From Trichoplax adhaerens (lineage: Eukaryota > Placozoa > Uniplacotomia > Trichoplacea > Trichoplacidae), in the NCBI RefSeq assembly GCF_000150275.1, contig NW_002060943.1, forward strand, positions 12,947,639-12,996,267: DNA of 48,629 nucleotides, written 5' to 3'. Below, piece after piece: positions 1 through 12,875 of the stretch (positions are counted from its first letter, which is position 1; each line of letters opens with the position of its first letter). The translations under genes and the position numbers were made by a program. A model generated the notes under the pieces. The model did not search any database and was not told the origin of the DNA. It worked only from the letters and a program-made list of their open reading frames with translations.

Positions 1-1901
1 TACTGCTGAAGAGTAAATAAGAAGGACTGTGAACAATAGAAAGTGACTCAGGTTAAGGCTAAGTTGGGTGATAGTTTTATACCGCATATTGTGTTGAGCG
101 AGCTAGTTCTTCTTAAGGATTCCGATTACTATACCGTAGATTAGGGAAGTAGTTGTGCGGATTAAAGTAAAGTTTATTATAAACGCTGTGTTTTTTTCTT
201 GTGTCGCAAGGGTAGTTGTGGCACATATATTTTATTGAAGCTAAAATTATTTCTTCTACAATATAACAATAAATATAGAATCTAAAAGCAAACATTATTG
301 GTAGATCAAGGTTTATCATATTATTTTTTGAAGCACATTATGCTTTTCGTTAAACTATCAGTAGCCTGTATTATATAGAGTATTGTGTTGAAATTTCTCA
401 GGCATTAAGTTTATTTAATTGCTTCAAACAATTGCCCCTGTGTTCGTTCTTATTAATTTATGCCTTCGCTATTGATAAATTCTATATCGATAACTTATTT
501 CCCCAACTCTTACATAACCTTTACTAACATAAATAAATTGCATGACTTTGCTACTGTCTATCGATACGCGATTATTGATTTGTGCTTCAAAGTTTTCTTT
601 GTTTAGGTCCCTCAAACGACATCAACATTTATGATGCACGTTAATTTGCATGAACTTTGCACATGGTCATAATGACTAAATATGTAAGGATTTAATATCG
701 AGTTCTGATATTATTCTGTTATCATAATATTTACAGGATAGAGTATTTTTAGATCATTTACAATAAATAATAAGCACTTATCTAACTGCGGTATGTACTT
801 TCCATTTAATAAATGCCTTGATTACGATAAATATATTAATGTCACAAAACAGCTTTGCAACAAGATAACGCAGTATACGATCAATAAGTCAATTCCTTGA
901 ACCACGTATCAAGGAACGATATCTGCACTATCACAAACACTTTTGCTCTACTAGCAGACTACACAAAGACTTAAACGCCTCGTATTTTACGTTAAACACT
1001 AAGTTGGAGAAATTCTCTTTATTTCACGATATACTGCATTTATATACTACTCCTCAATAGTTCATGAGTCATAGTTAATACAATTAACATTGGAATCATT
1101 TACTGAATTAGATATTAATTTTAGCTACTGCTCCCTTAATGCTGACAACAGTATTTACGAACATAGACATGTAATGACTAATACAGAATAGTCAGATTAC
1201 GATATGTCCTATCACGGAACATTTCCATGATAATTTACAGTCTACCATAAGTAAATTACAATCACAATGATTCGAACTGTAAGCAGATGATTTGCATTCC
1301 CTATTATAACTATTAATTTCAGTATGAGTATAAGTGTCACTGTCATAAAAAGTCAGTGCTATATTAAACACAGTATACCCAAATTAGAAGTTAACTAAAT
1401 AAGGATAGTCTAATAGAATTATCCTAACATAGATATTTCTACTGTAATACAGTATATAACACTTTAACAATTAAATAACGCGAAATTTATTTTTTATTCT
1501 AATTTATTAGCAAGGATAACAGTTTGATTATTACAAAGTAAATAGTCAGTTCAGTTACAATAAACTTGAGAACTTGTTATTAATTACGGTAATTTATAGA
1601 CTATTGCAAACATTGCATGCTGGTAAATTTTTAGGTATTGCACAAGATGAAAACTTAAGTTAAGGACTGATTTCATAACTTGAAGTTGCTACCAAGGATA
1701 TTATTACTTGCAGTTTCGCCCTTCTACATCAAATAGGGTATACGGCTTGTGTAAGATGTGTAGGAATAGTAACTTTGTTAACGTTAGCGGACATCAAACG
1801 ACTCAGACCAAATAGTAATGATCTAATCTAATATTACCGATACATGATGCATAGATAGCGAGTATATGTATATATTGCTGGTAAAATAAAGATTAGATGT
1901 A
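1..1901. other. 3' flank of GPCR copy 1, duplicated non-coding DNA
   Basis: I see no convincing gene here. Stretches around 330-800 and 1490-1870 resemble 5570-6040 and 6095-6480, which lie downstream of the second GPCR. They therefore belong to the same tandem duplication as the receptors. About 630 bp (roughly 855-1488) has no counterpart in copy 2. The small minus-strand ORF at 113-319 has no recognisable domain. Confidence 0.6.
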
Positions 1902-2861
1902 TTACATACTAGAATGGAATAGATTTTTAACTTCAGATATTATTCCGGCCCTGATTTGTTTATCAAATGTCACGTAAATGAGTGGATTCAGAAAATGTAT
2001 CGATAGGACGAGACCACTTATAAAATAGCCCGCTATAAACAAATTAACGTTATCAGGTGAAAGGTAAACTACGGATTTTTGAATTATTGAAGCTATGATG
2101 CTGCATACAAAATAAGGTAGGCTTAGAAGTATATAACATGAGGTTATATAAATCAGAACTTTAATAAATTTTCTTCTCTTTGTAAAGTCTTCATGGAGCT
2201 GCTCTGATGTCCGAATGCCAGGTCGAACATAATTCTTTTGATAGATTGCAACTTTTGCATAAGACATGGCAATCGTTGCAGTAGGGATTGCATATGAAAT
2301 AAATGACCAATGCAACAGATATACTGATTCATTAACGCCCATTACTGGAAAATCACATGTTGTAGGAAAATCTGGATACGAAGACATATACAATGACATT
2401 GGTGATGCTGCAGATATTGATACCAACCAAATGAGAATCTCAGTTGTAATCAGAAATCTTCGTTTGTGGTTTCGGTAAAATGGCGAGAATGGTCTTATAA
2501 TAACAAAATAGCGATCCACAGCGATCAATGCTAAATTCATCATGGAAACCGCGTATGATGTAAATAAAATCGTTAAACCAATACGACATAGATTGGAACC
2601 AGCGACGAAATCTAAATTACCAAAGGTTATCATAATAAACATGATCAAGGCTGTACTTGCCGAGATAGTATCTGATATAACTGACATTCGAATCAAGCGA
2701 TAGGTAGTCTTTTGGAATATTTTGTTTGTAGATAGCAGTTTGAGTAGAAGTATATTTAATATTAATCCAGTTGCGTGTGTCGGAATAAAAATTCCCACCA
2801 TAACGCGATAAATTTGTATTATATTCGGTGGAAATAAGTTTGTCGAATTGAAGGTATTCAT
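1902..2861 (-). CDS. Rhodopsin-like (class A) GPCR, copy 1, single exon
   Basis: A complete intronless 319-aa seven-transmembrane receptor. Visible landmarks are a sequon near N5, TM1 with N36 in GLILN, TM2 with D64, C92 at the top of TM3, and DRY at 116-118. Further on are W145 in TM4, C169 in extracellular loop 2 (probable disulfide with C92), P193 in TM5 and NPLIY at 292-296 in TM7. TM6 has SLPYF instead of the usual CWxP. The C-terminal tail is short. The plasma membrane and G-protein signalling are expected from the family, but the ligand is unknown. Copies 2 and 3 upstream on the same strand have the same length and colinear motifs, so this is part of a tandem lineage-specific expansion. 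The start follows from length identity among the three copies. Confidence 0.93.
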   Translation of the reverse strand: MNTFNSTNLFPPNIIQIYRVMVGIFIPTHATGLILNILLLKLLSTNKIFQKTTYRLIRMSVISDTISASTALIMFIMITFGNLDFVAGSNLCRIGLTILFTSYAVSMMNLALIAVDRYFVIIRPFSPFYRNHKRRFLITTEILIWLVSISAASPMSLYMSSYPDFPTTCDFPVMGVNESVYLLHWSFISYAIPTATIAMSYAKVAIYQKNYVRPGIRTSEQLHEDFTKRRKFIKVLIYITSCYILLSLPYFVCSIIASIIQKSVVYLSPDNVNLFIAGYFISGLVLSIHFLNPLIYVTFDKQIRAGIISEVKNLFHSSM

Positions 2862-5800
2862 TCTGTCAACAACGTAAACGATGGGTTGATAGATAGTTTG
2901 TTAGATTTGATGACTAGATAACACCTAGTTTACAATTAAATTTTCGAATAAAAAATTATAATATATTCAACAAATAGAGAAGAAAATTGCACTTAGCGCC
3001 TGAACTGATCTTAGAAAATGATGTTGGATAATTGAATACCAAGCGACTTAAACAGAGAAATAGACTTCATACATTTACCTGAACAATCATAAACTAAGGA
3101 AATTTTAATAGAAATTCAATAGATCTTATCAAATATTGTAATAACTGTGTTTTATTCAAAATTTATAACTGAGCCATGAAATAATTACTATATTATCTTA
3201 AAATTTAAGAGAAACTTTTGCTTTCACAAAACCTTATACTATTGTAGTGGTTAATTCTTAAGTTTTACATTTATTTAAATTGTGATTACATTTACCACAT
3301 TAGGATGGGATTCGCTTATTATGACCTATATTTGTTTCTTATTTTATCTATATCACACGTTATATAATTGCAAATTACAAACCCAATCGTATAGAGCAAC
3401 TAATTAGTACATTTCCATTTAAAGGATGATTTTTCTTGTAGATTAATCTTTTTCAAAAACATGTTATAAAGGAGCTCTACATCTAAGCTAACGCCTACAA
3501 TAGGGAATTAATGATGAGAACTAGATTTTACGACCGATAGGTTAAATATAGAAGCCTTACTGAACAGTCATTCTGGGTAATTTTTACATTCCTAGAAAGA
3601 TATGTAATAGTATTAAACTTTGTACTTTAATATTGCATCTTTTTAATGGTCATAGAAACTCAATAACTGAGTGTACAGATAGAACTGACAATGAAAATTT
3701 CATATACTAATGGTTGATTCATGATCATTTTGATAGCAGTTTTGCTACTATAAGAATTTGAGTTCTATTCCATTTTGTATACTAGGTATGATAAATATAC
3801 AGCATATCTCTCATCACAATAATTTGCTAATAACCATAAATTAGCATTTTAAAATTTACTAAAGCGGCAAGAGTGAAACATTGAAAACAAAATATCGCAC
3901 CTAAAGTGAATAAAAAAACAACTTTGTTTAAGTCAGTAAACTGTTATAGAAAAATCGAAAAGAATCGCAGATAGAGCCGATTTGCACGCTCTCAACCAAT
4001 CTAACTATCTAAAGTGCAATGAAATGAAATATGTAGAAATCAAGCGACACAACTTCTAACAAACTTTGATTCTACTTTCTTGGCACTCTAGTCGACTTAA
4101 CGAAACTTTGGCACCAAATAATAATTGGGGAAACAACCGATCAATAATTTATTTATAAAACGTGAGATAGACAGATCAAACAACCTTCCAAATACTTAAT
4201 TCTAAGTATTATAAATCAAGAAATAAAAAAAAGACAGAACTGAAACTGTCAACAACCAAACAACTTAACAAAAAGAAAATCGTTTTTACTTACAACAATT
4301 CGACCCAGAAGGCCTTTAAAATTAAACAAGTTCATAAAGTCATAGACACTGAAAATTCTTCTTTACCTGAAATTCGTTAATTTGAGGGAACAATGAAAAT
4401 TCATCCAAAAAAATTTAACTTCATTTCCATGTCTTCTGTTTCACAGATTAGTCATATAGATTAATATAAAATGTAATTTATTACGGTAAATTATGAAATG
4501 ATAGCGATAATGAAAGCACGATCTTGGTAATATGTGCGTCAGAACAGGAAAATGCAATGTGTGCCGTAGTAAGCTAGTAGATTTTAAATCCTGTAAGCTA
4601 TTAAATCAAAATCGCCTATGAGCCTTTCATGATAATCTAAAGATACCAATACTCTTATATAATGGTAATATGAAAAACTTTAATTTAAATCACCCTTAAC
4701 TGTTTCAGTATCTTCAATTCATGGTTTTTTTAACAGTTTCTTCAACTTTGAATATTATTATCTCTGTAATCGACATTTTGTAATCAACTCACGTATCAAT
4801 ATTTGCCTAAACTCTTGTAATGAAGTACAATGAATGTTAACCTAATTCTATAGATATTGGAATTGATAACTTGGGCAAAATAATAGAGTTTCATAATTAA
4901 AAACCAATTCTGGCCATGGTTATGAAATTATCAGTACAAAAGAATTTTAGCCTAAGCATCACAATGTTGTTTAAAATCCAGCCATAATTTATGATAATAC
5001 ATCAATATCGGCATTACTTCCTGTATTCTTGATAATAGTCAATAACATTAGGCAACAAATATTATTTACTTTCACTAGGTTTCATTTCTATCACAATCTC
5101 CTAATATAGATTTGTAAGTATTGACATCTCCTTTTTTACAATTTTCGCTGTAAAACTGAATGTTAGTTAAATTGGAATTATTTTATATTGAAATCATTAT
5201 AGCATTTTACCACGTCTTTGTATAATTATTTATAGGATTTCCTATTGTAAATTTGAAGCGGCATAAATCCATTTTCTGCAATATAATTAACTAAAATTAA
5301 GTTCAAGCCATAAAAAAGAATACTTTTTCTCAACTAGATCATAATTATGTACTACAATACGAATCATTTTACCTAAAATATCTCTGCTCTTTTATTAATA
5401 TCAACACTGAAAGGTCCTAGAAACCTAACTATATCAAATATAGCTATCAATATAATCAAATTTATGGAGCATCACCGCAATTTTATAGAAGCTAAATCTA
5501 TTACATCTAAAACATAAAAATTAAATAGAATCATAAAGTAGATGAAGGCTTTTTCATATTATTTTTGAGATGTATTATTCCTGTCGCTAAGCTGTCAGCA
5601 TATTGCATATTATAGAATATTAAGCTATCATTTTTCAGGCATTAAATTGATTTAATTGCTTTAAAGAATTGTCTTTCTGTTTGTTATTCTTGTTAATCAA
5701 TGCCTTCTCTATTAATGAATCCACATTGATAACTATTATCCCCTCTCTGTTACATAGCCTTCATTAACATAAATGCATTTCAAGATTTTTTCTAATGTTT

Positions 5801-6485
5801 GTTAGTAAACCATAAATAATTCGTAGCTTAAAATTTTCTTCGGCTAGGTCCCTAAACCTACTTTAATATTTAAGATGTATTTAAATTTGCATGAACTGTA
5901 CACGTAGTCACTGTTGACTAAATAAGCAAATGTTTAACATAAAACAGCTTTTATCGTGCTAACATTATAATTGCTAATGAATAGTGTTTTCAGATCATTT
6001 TTAATAAACATTTAGCACTTATTCTAGCAGCAAGAGATACTTTCCAGTTAATATCTTGCTTACGATATCACATTAAATGATACAAAATTAATTTTTTTAC
6101 TCTAATGTATTACCAAGGGTAAGAGTTTGATTATTACATAGTAAATGGTTCATTTATTGTAGATGAAACTTGAGAATTTGTAACTAGTTATGATAATTTA
6201 TGGATTATCCAAAAAATTATTTGCTGACAATTTTTAGGTAATGTGAAACATGATAAAACTTAGGTTAAAGTCTAATTTCAAATTTTAAAAATTACAGCAA
6301 AGAATGTCATTACTTGAAAATCAGGGTGTACTCCTCATATAAGGATAGTTTGCAAATTTTTATAGAAATCGTAATCTTATTAACGTAAGCTAACATTGAA
6401 ACAATTCAGATCAATTAGTAATGACCTCATCTAATAACGAGCTTGTTCATAGATTGCTGATAAAAGAAAGCGAAGATTAGATGTA
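2862..6485. other. Intergenic DNA between GPCR copies 1 and 2
   Basis: The first ~150 bp is the receptor's own upstream region and resembles the segments just above copies 2 and 3. The rest is AT-rich with no supported ORF. It contains one end of a dispersed repeat (4774-5200) and, from about 5570, the duplicated 3' flank of copy 2. Confidence 0.6.
4774..5200 (+). repeat. Dispersed repeat, copy A (partner at 25001-25420)
   Basis: About 430 bp aligns colinearly and in the same orientation with 25001-25420. Shared blocks include TAATCAACTCACG, GTACAATGAATGTTAA versus GTACAGTGAATGTTAA, CTTCCTGTATT and GCTGTAAAACTGAATGTTA. Divergence is substantial, with many substitutions and small indels. I see no ORF, terminal inverted repeats or target-site duplications, so the element class is unknown. 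Confidence 0.75.
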
Positions 6486-7445
6486 TTATTTACTACAATG
6501 GAATAGATTTTTAAGCTCAGATATTATTCCAGCCCTGATTTGTTTATCAAATACTAAGTAAATAAATGGGTTCATAAAGTGTAACGATAACACCAGGCCT
6601 ACTACAATATAGTTTAATAGAAATAAATAAATATTACCAGGTAAAATTTGCAAGAAAGGTTTCTGATATGCTGAAGATACAATGCTACATACAAACAAGG
6701 GCAAACTTAGAAGTATGTAACAAGACTTTATATAAATGAGCATTTTAATAAATTTTCTTGTCTTTGTAAAGTCTTTATGAAGCTGTTTTGATGTCCAAAA
6801 CTCAGGGCGAACGTAATCCTTTTGATAATATGCAATTCTTGCATAAGACAAGAAAATCATTGTAATAGGGATGACGTATGATATTATCAACCAACTCATG
6901 AAATACATCGATTGATTAAGGTTTAATTCTGTCATATTGCATGCTGTTGGCAATTCTGGATATGGAGACAAATCTATTAACATTGGTGATTTTGTAGATA
7001 TCACAACTAACCAAATGAGAACCTCAGTTATAATCAGAAATTTTCGTTTACGATTCCGATAAAATGGTGATAATGGTCTTACAATAGCAAAATAGCGATC
7101 TACAGCGACCAATGCTAAATTCATCATAGAAATAGCAAATGATGCGAATAAAATCGTTAAGCTGACACGACATAGATTAAAACCAGCGACGAAATCCAGT
7201 CTACCAAAAGTAATGATAGTAAACATGATTACAGCTGTAATTGCCGAGATAGTATCTGATATAACTGACATTCGGATCAATTGATAGGTTGCCTTTTAGA
7301 AATTTTTGTAAGCAAATAGTAGCTTGAGTATAAGTATATTTAATATTAATGCAGTAGTATGTGTCGGAATAAAACATGCTGCAGCATACCGATAAATCTG
7401 TCTAAAATGCTCTGGAAATATGCTGGTCCTATTGGAGATATTCAT
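6486..7445 (-). pseudogene. Rhodopsin-like GPCR, copy 2, with one in-frame stop
   Basis: Read from the ATG at 7443-7445, the frame runs 319 codons, the same as both neighbours, but codon 50 is TAA (7296-7298). The equivalent codon is CAA (Gln) in copy 1, so one C-to-T change explains it. Everything downstream is open: D2.50, the TM3 cysteine, VDRYF with the DRY motif, the loop-2 cysteine region, and NPFIY in TM7. No frameshift is visible. The stop lies in the first intracellular loop, so a truncated product would hold only TM1. It may be a young or polymorphic pseudogene, a sequencing error, or a receptor restarted downstream; the last would lack TM1 and is unlikely to fold. The upstream region is also preserved relative to copy 1. 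Confidence 0.85.
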
Positions 7446-10078
7446 TCTGCCAATGAGGTAAACGATGGCTTAAAATAGCTTGTAATATTTGCTAAGTAGA
7501 TACTTTCTGGTTTAGAATTAAATTTTCGAATGAAAATTAGAATTTATTCACCGAATAGAAGAGGAAAAGTATAACCAGCGTCTGAAATTATCTTGGAAAA
7601 TGATACACGATATAAAGAGCTTTCACTGCTATTTATTACACCACAATACGCGTATTAATTAATCTACCGTGTGACTCAATACCATAAATAAATCACTTCA
7701 AATACTGCATGACGCATATATAGAGATTAGGCTATTCAATAGTGCCAAGAATGATCAAGAAGATAGAAGTACAGTAACAATCAATTATCTTTTATCGTAA
7801 TTCAACGCAATTTTTTCCGAGTAAATAATTGAAATAACGTTTTTTGATTTATTTATTTATTCAGTAACCCAGATTGTAAAATAGTACTTAGAATTCGTTA
7901 TATCGCATACTATTTCCACACTAAATAAGGTATGATAGCAGTTACATCTACAATATTATTTGGGTCCTAGGAGATCAGAAATTTTAAGAAGCAACTATGC
8001 AAAAATACAGCTGTTAATCTGATAATTAATCAATTCTACCTAGTATGAATTATTGCCGTTACACTTGGAATTCGTTAATTTTAATGAGTAATAGATATTT
8101 ATCAACAGATGTTAATTTCATCTATATATTTACTATTTTCAAGGCTAAATTAGCTAAAATCAATTTCGAAAATAATAAAAACCTGATTTATTATAAGATA
8201 TCATATAATACAACGACATAGCAGTGATGATGACCTAGAGCTGACTATGAAATTTCGGGCAACTACTCATATTCAGAAATAGCTTCTTCATATTCGCCTA
8301 GCTCGCCCGCCTTACGTAGCACCAATGTTACTATATGATTTCGCAACATCGGGATAGTTGTGAATAGCGATAATTGGATAATTGAATATTGGGGGACTTC
8401 TTAAGCATAGAAGTAGGCTTTGCATATTTCTATGGACAATAATAGACTAAAGAACTTGCAATGGAATTGCTTAATACTATTAACGATTAAATAATATTAA
8501 ATAGTATGGCAACTATATTTTATTAAAAAATAATAATTGATCCGAGTCATCATTAAATAAGAAAATGAATTATTATCAAATAAAATTTTAAGACTACTCT
8601 GTATTACGTTCAAATTTATAGAAAAACCAATATTTGTAGAATTTTCCATTATTAGTAGTATACGTAAACCGTAAGTTACATAACAATTTAATTCTTACTT
8701 GGTTTGGCGAGAATACCTGTATGTGTTTGTATAATACAATTATGGTAGATAGGACAATTTCTTAATGAACTTTCTGTAATAGCCAACAGCTCAAAGTTAC
8801 GAACGTATTTCTTTCTTTATTATACGATCTCGCTACACGGGGAAGATTGCAATTAAGAACCAATAATTGCATTTGGCTGATTTTTGATACCTGGATATTA
8901 CCATTTTATACTTGCTCTGACGATAAAATGTAAGATCAAGATTGATGATCATACTGTACTGTTTTGCAACATCAGGATGAATATGGCCATTAATTGGCAA
9001 TAGAATTTCTGAGCGATTTCTTATGCATAGAAACCTTTTCTACATGCATGCATCGGCCATAATAGACAGATCCTATATTGTTATCTATTGCAGCAATATT
9101 AGGATGATTATGGTCTAAAGCGTATCATTCAATTTTAAGGAATTTTTTATACGCAGCTATGGCCTGATTATGCTTGCTTCTATATTGACGGAGGCAATTA
9201 TTTGTGAGACACTTTATTACAAAATCGTATACTCCGAACTGTTTCAAGAATCACGCTCTTAGATGTTAAATTGGACTTTACTGAAATTGCTAATTGTTAT
9301 TTTGTAAACTTGACTAAGTTATTTTGGTTGTGATTGGATGTCTACTTTAGTTAGCAAATTGAAATGGTCGCAATTATAAACAATCAAGTCATACTACAAC
9401 AGCTATTTCTACTTCCGCATATTTTACCTGAGCTATACGCGTATTACTTCTAAATTACAAAATTGAGTAGAAATTTAAAATTTAATCTAAATTACAAATG
9501 GAAGCCTTTCGTTATATTGTTTTTTTATGCCTTTTATTTCAATCGTTAAACAGCCAACAGTCTGCAATGCGAATTTAGTCTTTGATTAAACAAAATTCCT
9601 AAGACATAAAATCAACTTAATTACTGGAATAAAGGTTACACAGTTTTTTTTCTGCTTTTGGTAATTTTTAATGCCTATCTCATGTAGTAAATAGACAGAG
9701 AAGAGATTAATTTAATCAATTATAACTTGTTTTTACTTACTTTATTTTATCAATAAAGAAGAATAACGTATTGGTGACCCTGTATATGTTGCAGAGCATG
9801 AAAATGCTTAAGTTAAGTTTCAAGTTCATAACTTACGAATAAACAATAAAGCGTTTAGTCGAATTTGATTACACTCTCCTGTATTAAACAGGGCATAAAC
9901 CCATTCTTAGCGGATTTCCATTGAAAATTATAATCTTTTAACGTTGGCTAACATTAAAATAGTTAAGGGCAACTAGTAATGATTTTATCAAGTGCAATCA
10001 ATTCCGTATTATATGAACTACTACATGTAAACAGTGTATTACGAATTAGTGGTAAAATGAACAAATAAGTTAGATGTG
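7446..10078. other. Intergenic DNA between GPCR copies 2 and 3
   Basis: No gene is supported. The 3' flank of copy 3 (about 9770-10078) retains patches seen below copies 1 and 2, such as a run ending in AAACTTAAGTTAA-like sequence. Short degenerate blocks around 3018-3080, 8340-8430, 8965-9050 and 9090-9170 resemble one another. They are probably old repeat copies dispersed within the array. Confidence 0.5.
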
Positions 10079-11038
10079 CTACTTGCTGCAGTGGAATAAT
10101 CTAGCTAATTTTGATAACATCCCAGCACGTACTCGCTTATCAAACGTCATATAAATAGTTGGGTTTATAACGGGTAACGATGCCGCGATAGCTATGGCAA
10201 GATAAGCCAATATAAACGTAGATGTGTTACCTACTGACATACTAACGACCGATTTCTGATATATTCCAGATACTGTGCAATTTAGAGCATGAGGCAAAAT
10301 TATTATTATATAGCATAATGTTATATAAATCAAGACTTTAATAAATTTCCGTCTATTCCTAAAGTCGTTATCGAGCTGTTCGGATGTCCGAATACCAGGT
10401 CGAACATAGTTCTTTTGAAACGATATAATCTTTGCATAAGAAAAGATAATGGTTACGATAGGAATGGCATATGCTATAATTACCCAAAGTATCAGGTATA
10501 TGGATTGATCAAGGTCCATGTGTGGAAAATCACATGATGTAGGCAAGCCAGGGATCGGAGCAAGATAAAGTATGAAAGGAGATGTGGCAGATATTGATAT
10601 AAGCCAAACAAGAAATTCCGTAATAATCAGAAATTTTATTTTATGATTTCGATAAAATGGCGAGAATGGTCTTACGATAGAAAAATAGCGATCTACGGCA
10701 ACCAATGCTAAGTTCATGATGGAAATTGCAGTTGATGAAAATGTAGTAGTAGCTAAGACACGACAAAGATTGGAGCTGACGATGTAATCTAAATTAACAA
10801 AGATTGATATAGAAAACATAGTTGCAGTTGCTGTAACAGATATAACATCCGATATTACAGACATTCGAATCAAACGATAGGTAGAATTTTGGAAGTCATT
10901 GTCTGTGAAAAGTAAATTGAGTAAAACTATGTTCAATATTAATCCAATTACAAAAAGAGGAAGAAAACCCAACCAAATATCGTGATAAATCTGTACAAAA
11001 AGCACTACAAATGAATTAGTAGTATTGGAAATAGCCAT
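10079..11038 (-). CDS. Rhodopsin-like (class A) GPCR, copy 3, single exon
   Basis: An intact intronless 319-aa receptor, colinear with copies 1 and 2. It has a sequon near the N-terminus (NTT), N36 in TM1, D64 in TM2, a TM3 cysteine in SNLCRV, DRY in VDRYFSIVRPF, a loop-2 cysteine in TSCDFP, and NPTIY in TM7. TM6 lacks the canonical CWxP. It is visibly more diverged from copies 1 and 2 than they are from each other, mainly in the N-terminus, TM6 and TM7. This suggests that copy 3 split first. A membrane receptor role is certain from the fold; the ligand cannot be read from sequence. Confidence 0.93.
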   Translation of the reverse strand: MAISNTTNSFVVLFVQIYHDIWLGFLPLFVIGLILNIVLLNLLFTDNDFQNSTYRLIRMSVISDVISVTATATMFSISIFVNLDYIVSSNLCRVLATTTFSSTAISIMNLALVAVDRYFSIVRPFSPFYRNHKIKFLIITEFLVWLISISATSPFILYLAPIPGLPTSCDFPHMDLDQSIYLILWVIIAYAIPIVTIIFSYAKIISFQKNYVRPGIRTSEQLDNDFRNRRKFIKVLIYITLCYIIIILPHALNCTVSGIYQKSVVSMSVGNTSTFILAYLAIAIAASLPVINPTIYMTFDKRVRAGMLSKLARLFHCSK

Positions 11039-12875
11039 TCCTTTAGTAAGAAAATAATAAATTGATCGATAATTTGTAATATTTGGTAATTTGATAATAT
11101 TATGCTTGAAATTAAATTTTAAAATGAAAAATTGGACTGTAACTGTTTAATAGACGAGAAAATGCGTAGCCAACATTAGGAGATATGGCAGCAAATGATG
11201 TATAATGAAAATGATATGCACTATTATTAAATTAAGCTGCAATAGGTATACCAATTGTTTTCCTCCATAAATTCAATACCATAAACATTTCACAACATTA
11301 CCTATACTGCATTAAGCTCAGGTGTTTGTTATTTAATGCTGCTTAAAATGACGGAATAGATTGCGGAAAATTATTAACAATCTTTTATATATATTGAACG
11401 CAACTTATTCTTATTCGTCCATTAACAATCAGCATGGCGGTTTATAATTGGTTTACCCTATGAACAGCATAATAGACTATTATCGAATAGTCCTTAGAAT
11501 TGATTCTTTCGCTTGCTATCTCAGTACTATATTAAACATAGGGATATTTCCGTAATTCAATTTACTTTTTCATTACCATTTATAAAATTGAACTTACGTT
11601 CCAGTATATTACAAAAATAGATCCTCATAATGACATCCTTTTAATGTAGCGTAGTGATTCGTATGTAATATAGTACTGTGCACTTACGTAAAATATGATA
11701 TAAGAAGCCGATTTAGGTTTTACATTCTAAAGCAGACTTCTGGTACAGTAATATGTTATCTACCTAATACTATAAGATTTATCATCTACAGTTCACATAA
11801 AAAAATTTAAATCAATAAAGTCGTGTTACGAGTATGTGAAATATTAATGAACTTAAATTGACTATTAAACTGAATAAGTGCATAAGCTTATCATGCCTCA
11901 TGAAGAATGTTTACATGGCTCTACAGTATCAGATCTTCTATTTAGGCAATTTGGTATGGAGGGATGTTATTATGGTATAAGATAGTGCAATCATATAGCT
12001 CTAATATTCTAATCGTTTTAATTTCATTTTACCTTTCCGTTTACCGATATAAATCCAAGAAATTCTGTAGTAATATCATATTATCGCTTGATATCAATGA
12101 ACGAAATTAGATATATTAGCAATAGTACTGAACCATGATTTATCAGTCCTTATAATATATCATAGCACATTATAATTTAAGTTCATTCCGACACAGATAC
12201 ATTCAAAATTTTAGTTTAAGCGAAATAAAGAATAGTTTTGTACGCGTATTACGACCTCACTTTCTCATATTTTATTCAAACACTTAAAGTTCCAGTACAA
12301 TATCTAACATTTTCTATTTTTTTGTATTAATAGTAAAAATTGCAACCATAAATGCGTATCCAAACCAATATGACAATGATCAAGGTCTAGCAGGTGATGG
12401 TTAGTAAATTATTCAAGATTATCGATATTTTCAAATAGTACTATCAATCCTCGAATAATTCTTCCATTATAATTAAAGGGAAATTGATTAGACTAAATTA
12501 CTCAATCTCAAATTTCAGAGACTATACTGGATACTCATGATATTCATTACCATCTAAAGGAAAGAAGTTATAAAAGGGAAGCGCATCCTCTCCTGTTTTC
12601 AGGGATAATTTCAGGTAAACTGTGATCGTTAGATCAGAAGCAAGAAATTAATGGTTAGAGAATAATACGATTATTACAGCCCATAATACAACTACTTGAT
12701 TTAGTCACTGAATTCACTAAATAGTATTACTAGTAGAACGCATATTCGCTATATTTAGTGCACTGTATGCAATTGCACGTTTTATTTTACGATATTATTA
12801 GCAGAAAAATGATTAGTCATTACCTAATCTTATTTTTTATCGTAAAAATATTCTTTCCATAAATATTTTTTATAG
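11039..12875. other. Upstream flank of GPCR copy 3, no gene seen
   Basis: The first ~150 bp resembles the upstream segments of the other two receptors (shared GAAATTAAATTTT-type block). The remainder is AT-rich with frequent stops in all frames. I see no conserved coding block, RNA gene or element. Confidence 0.55.

Noticed and set aside
2266-2478. Plus-strand ORF inside GPCR copy 1
   Set aside because: Antisense shadow of a clear receptor gene.
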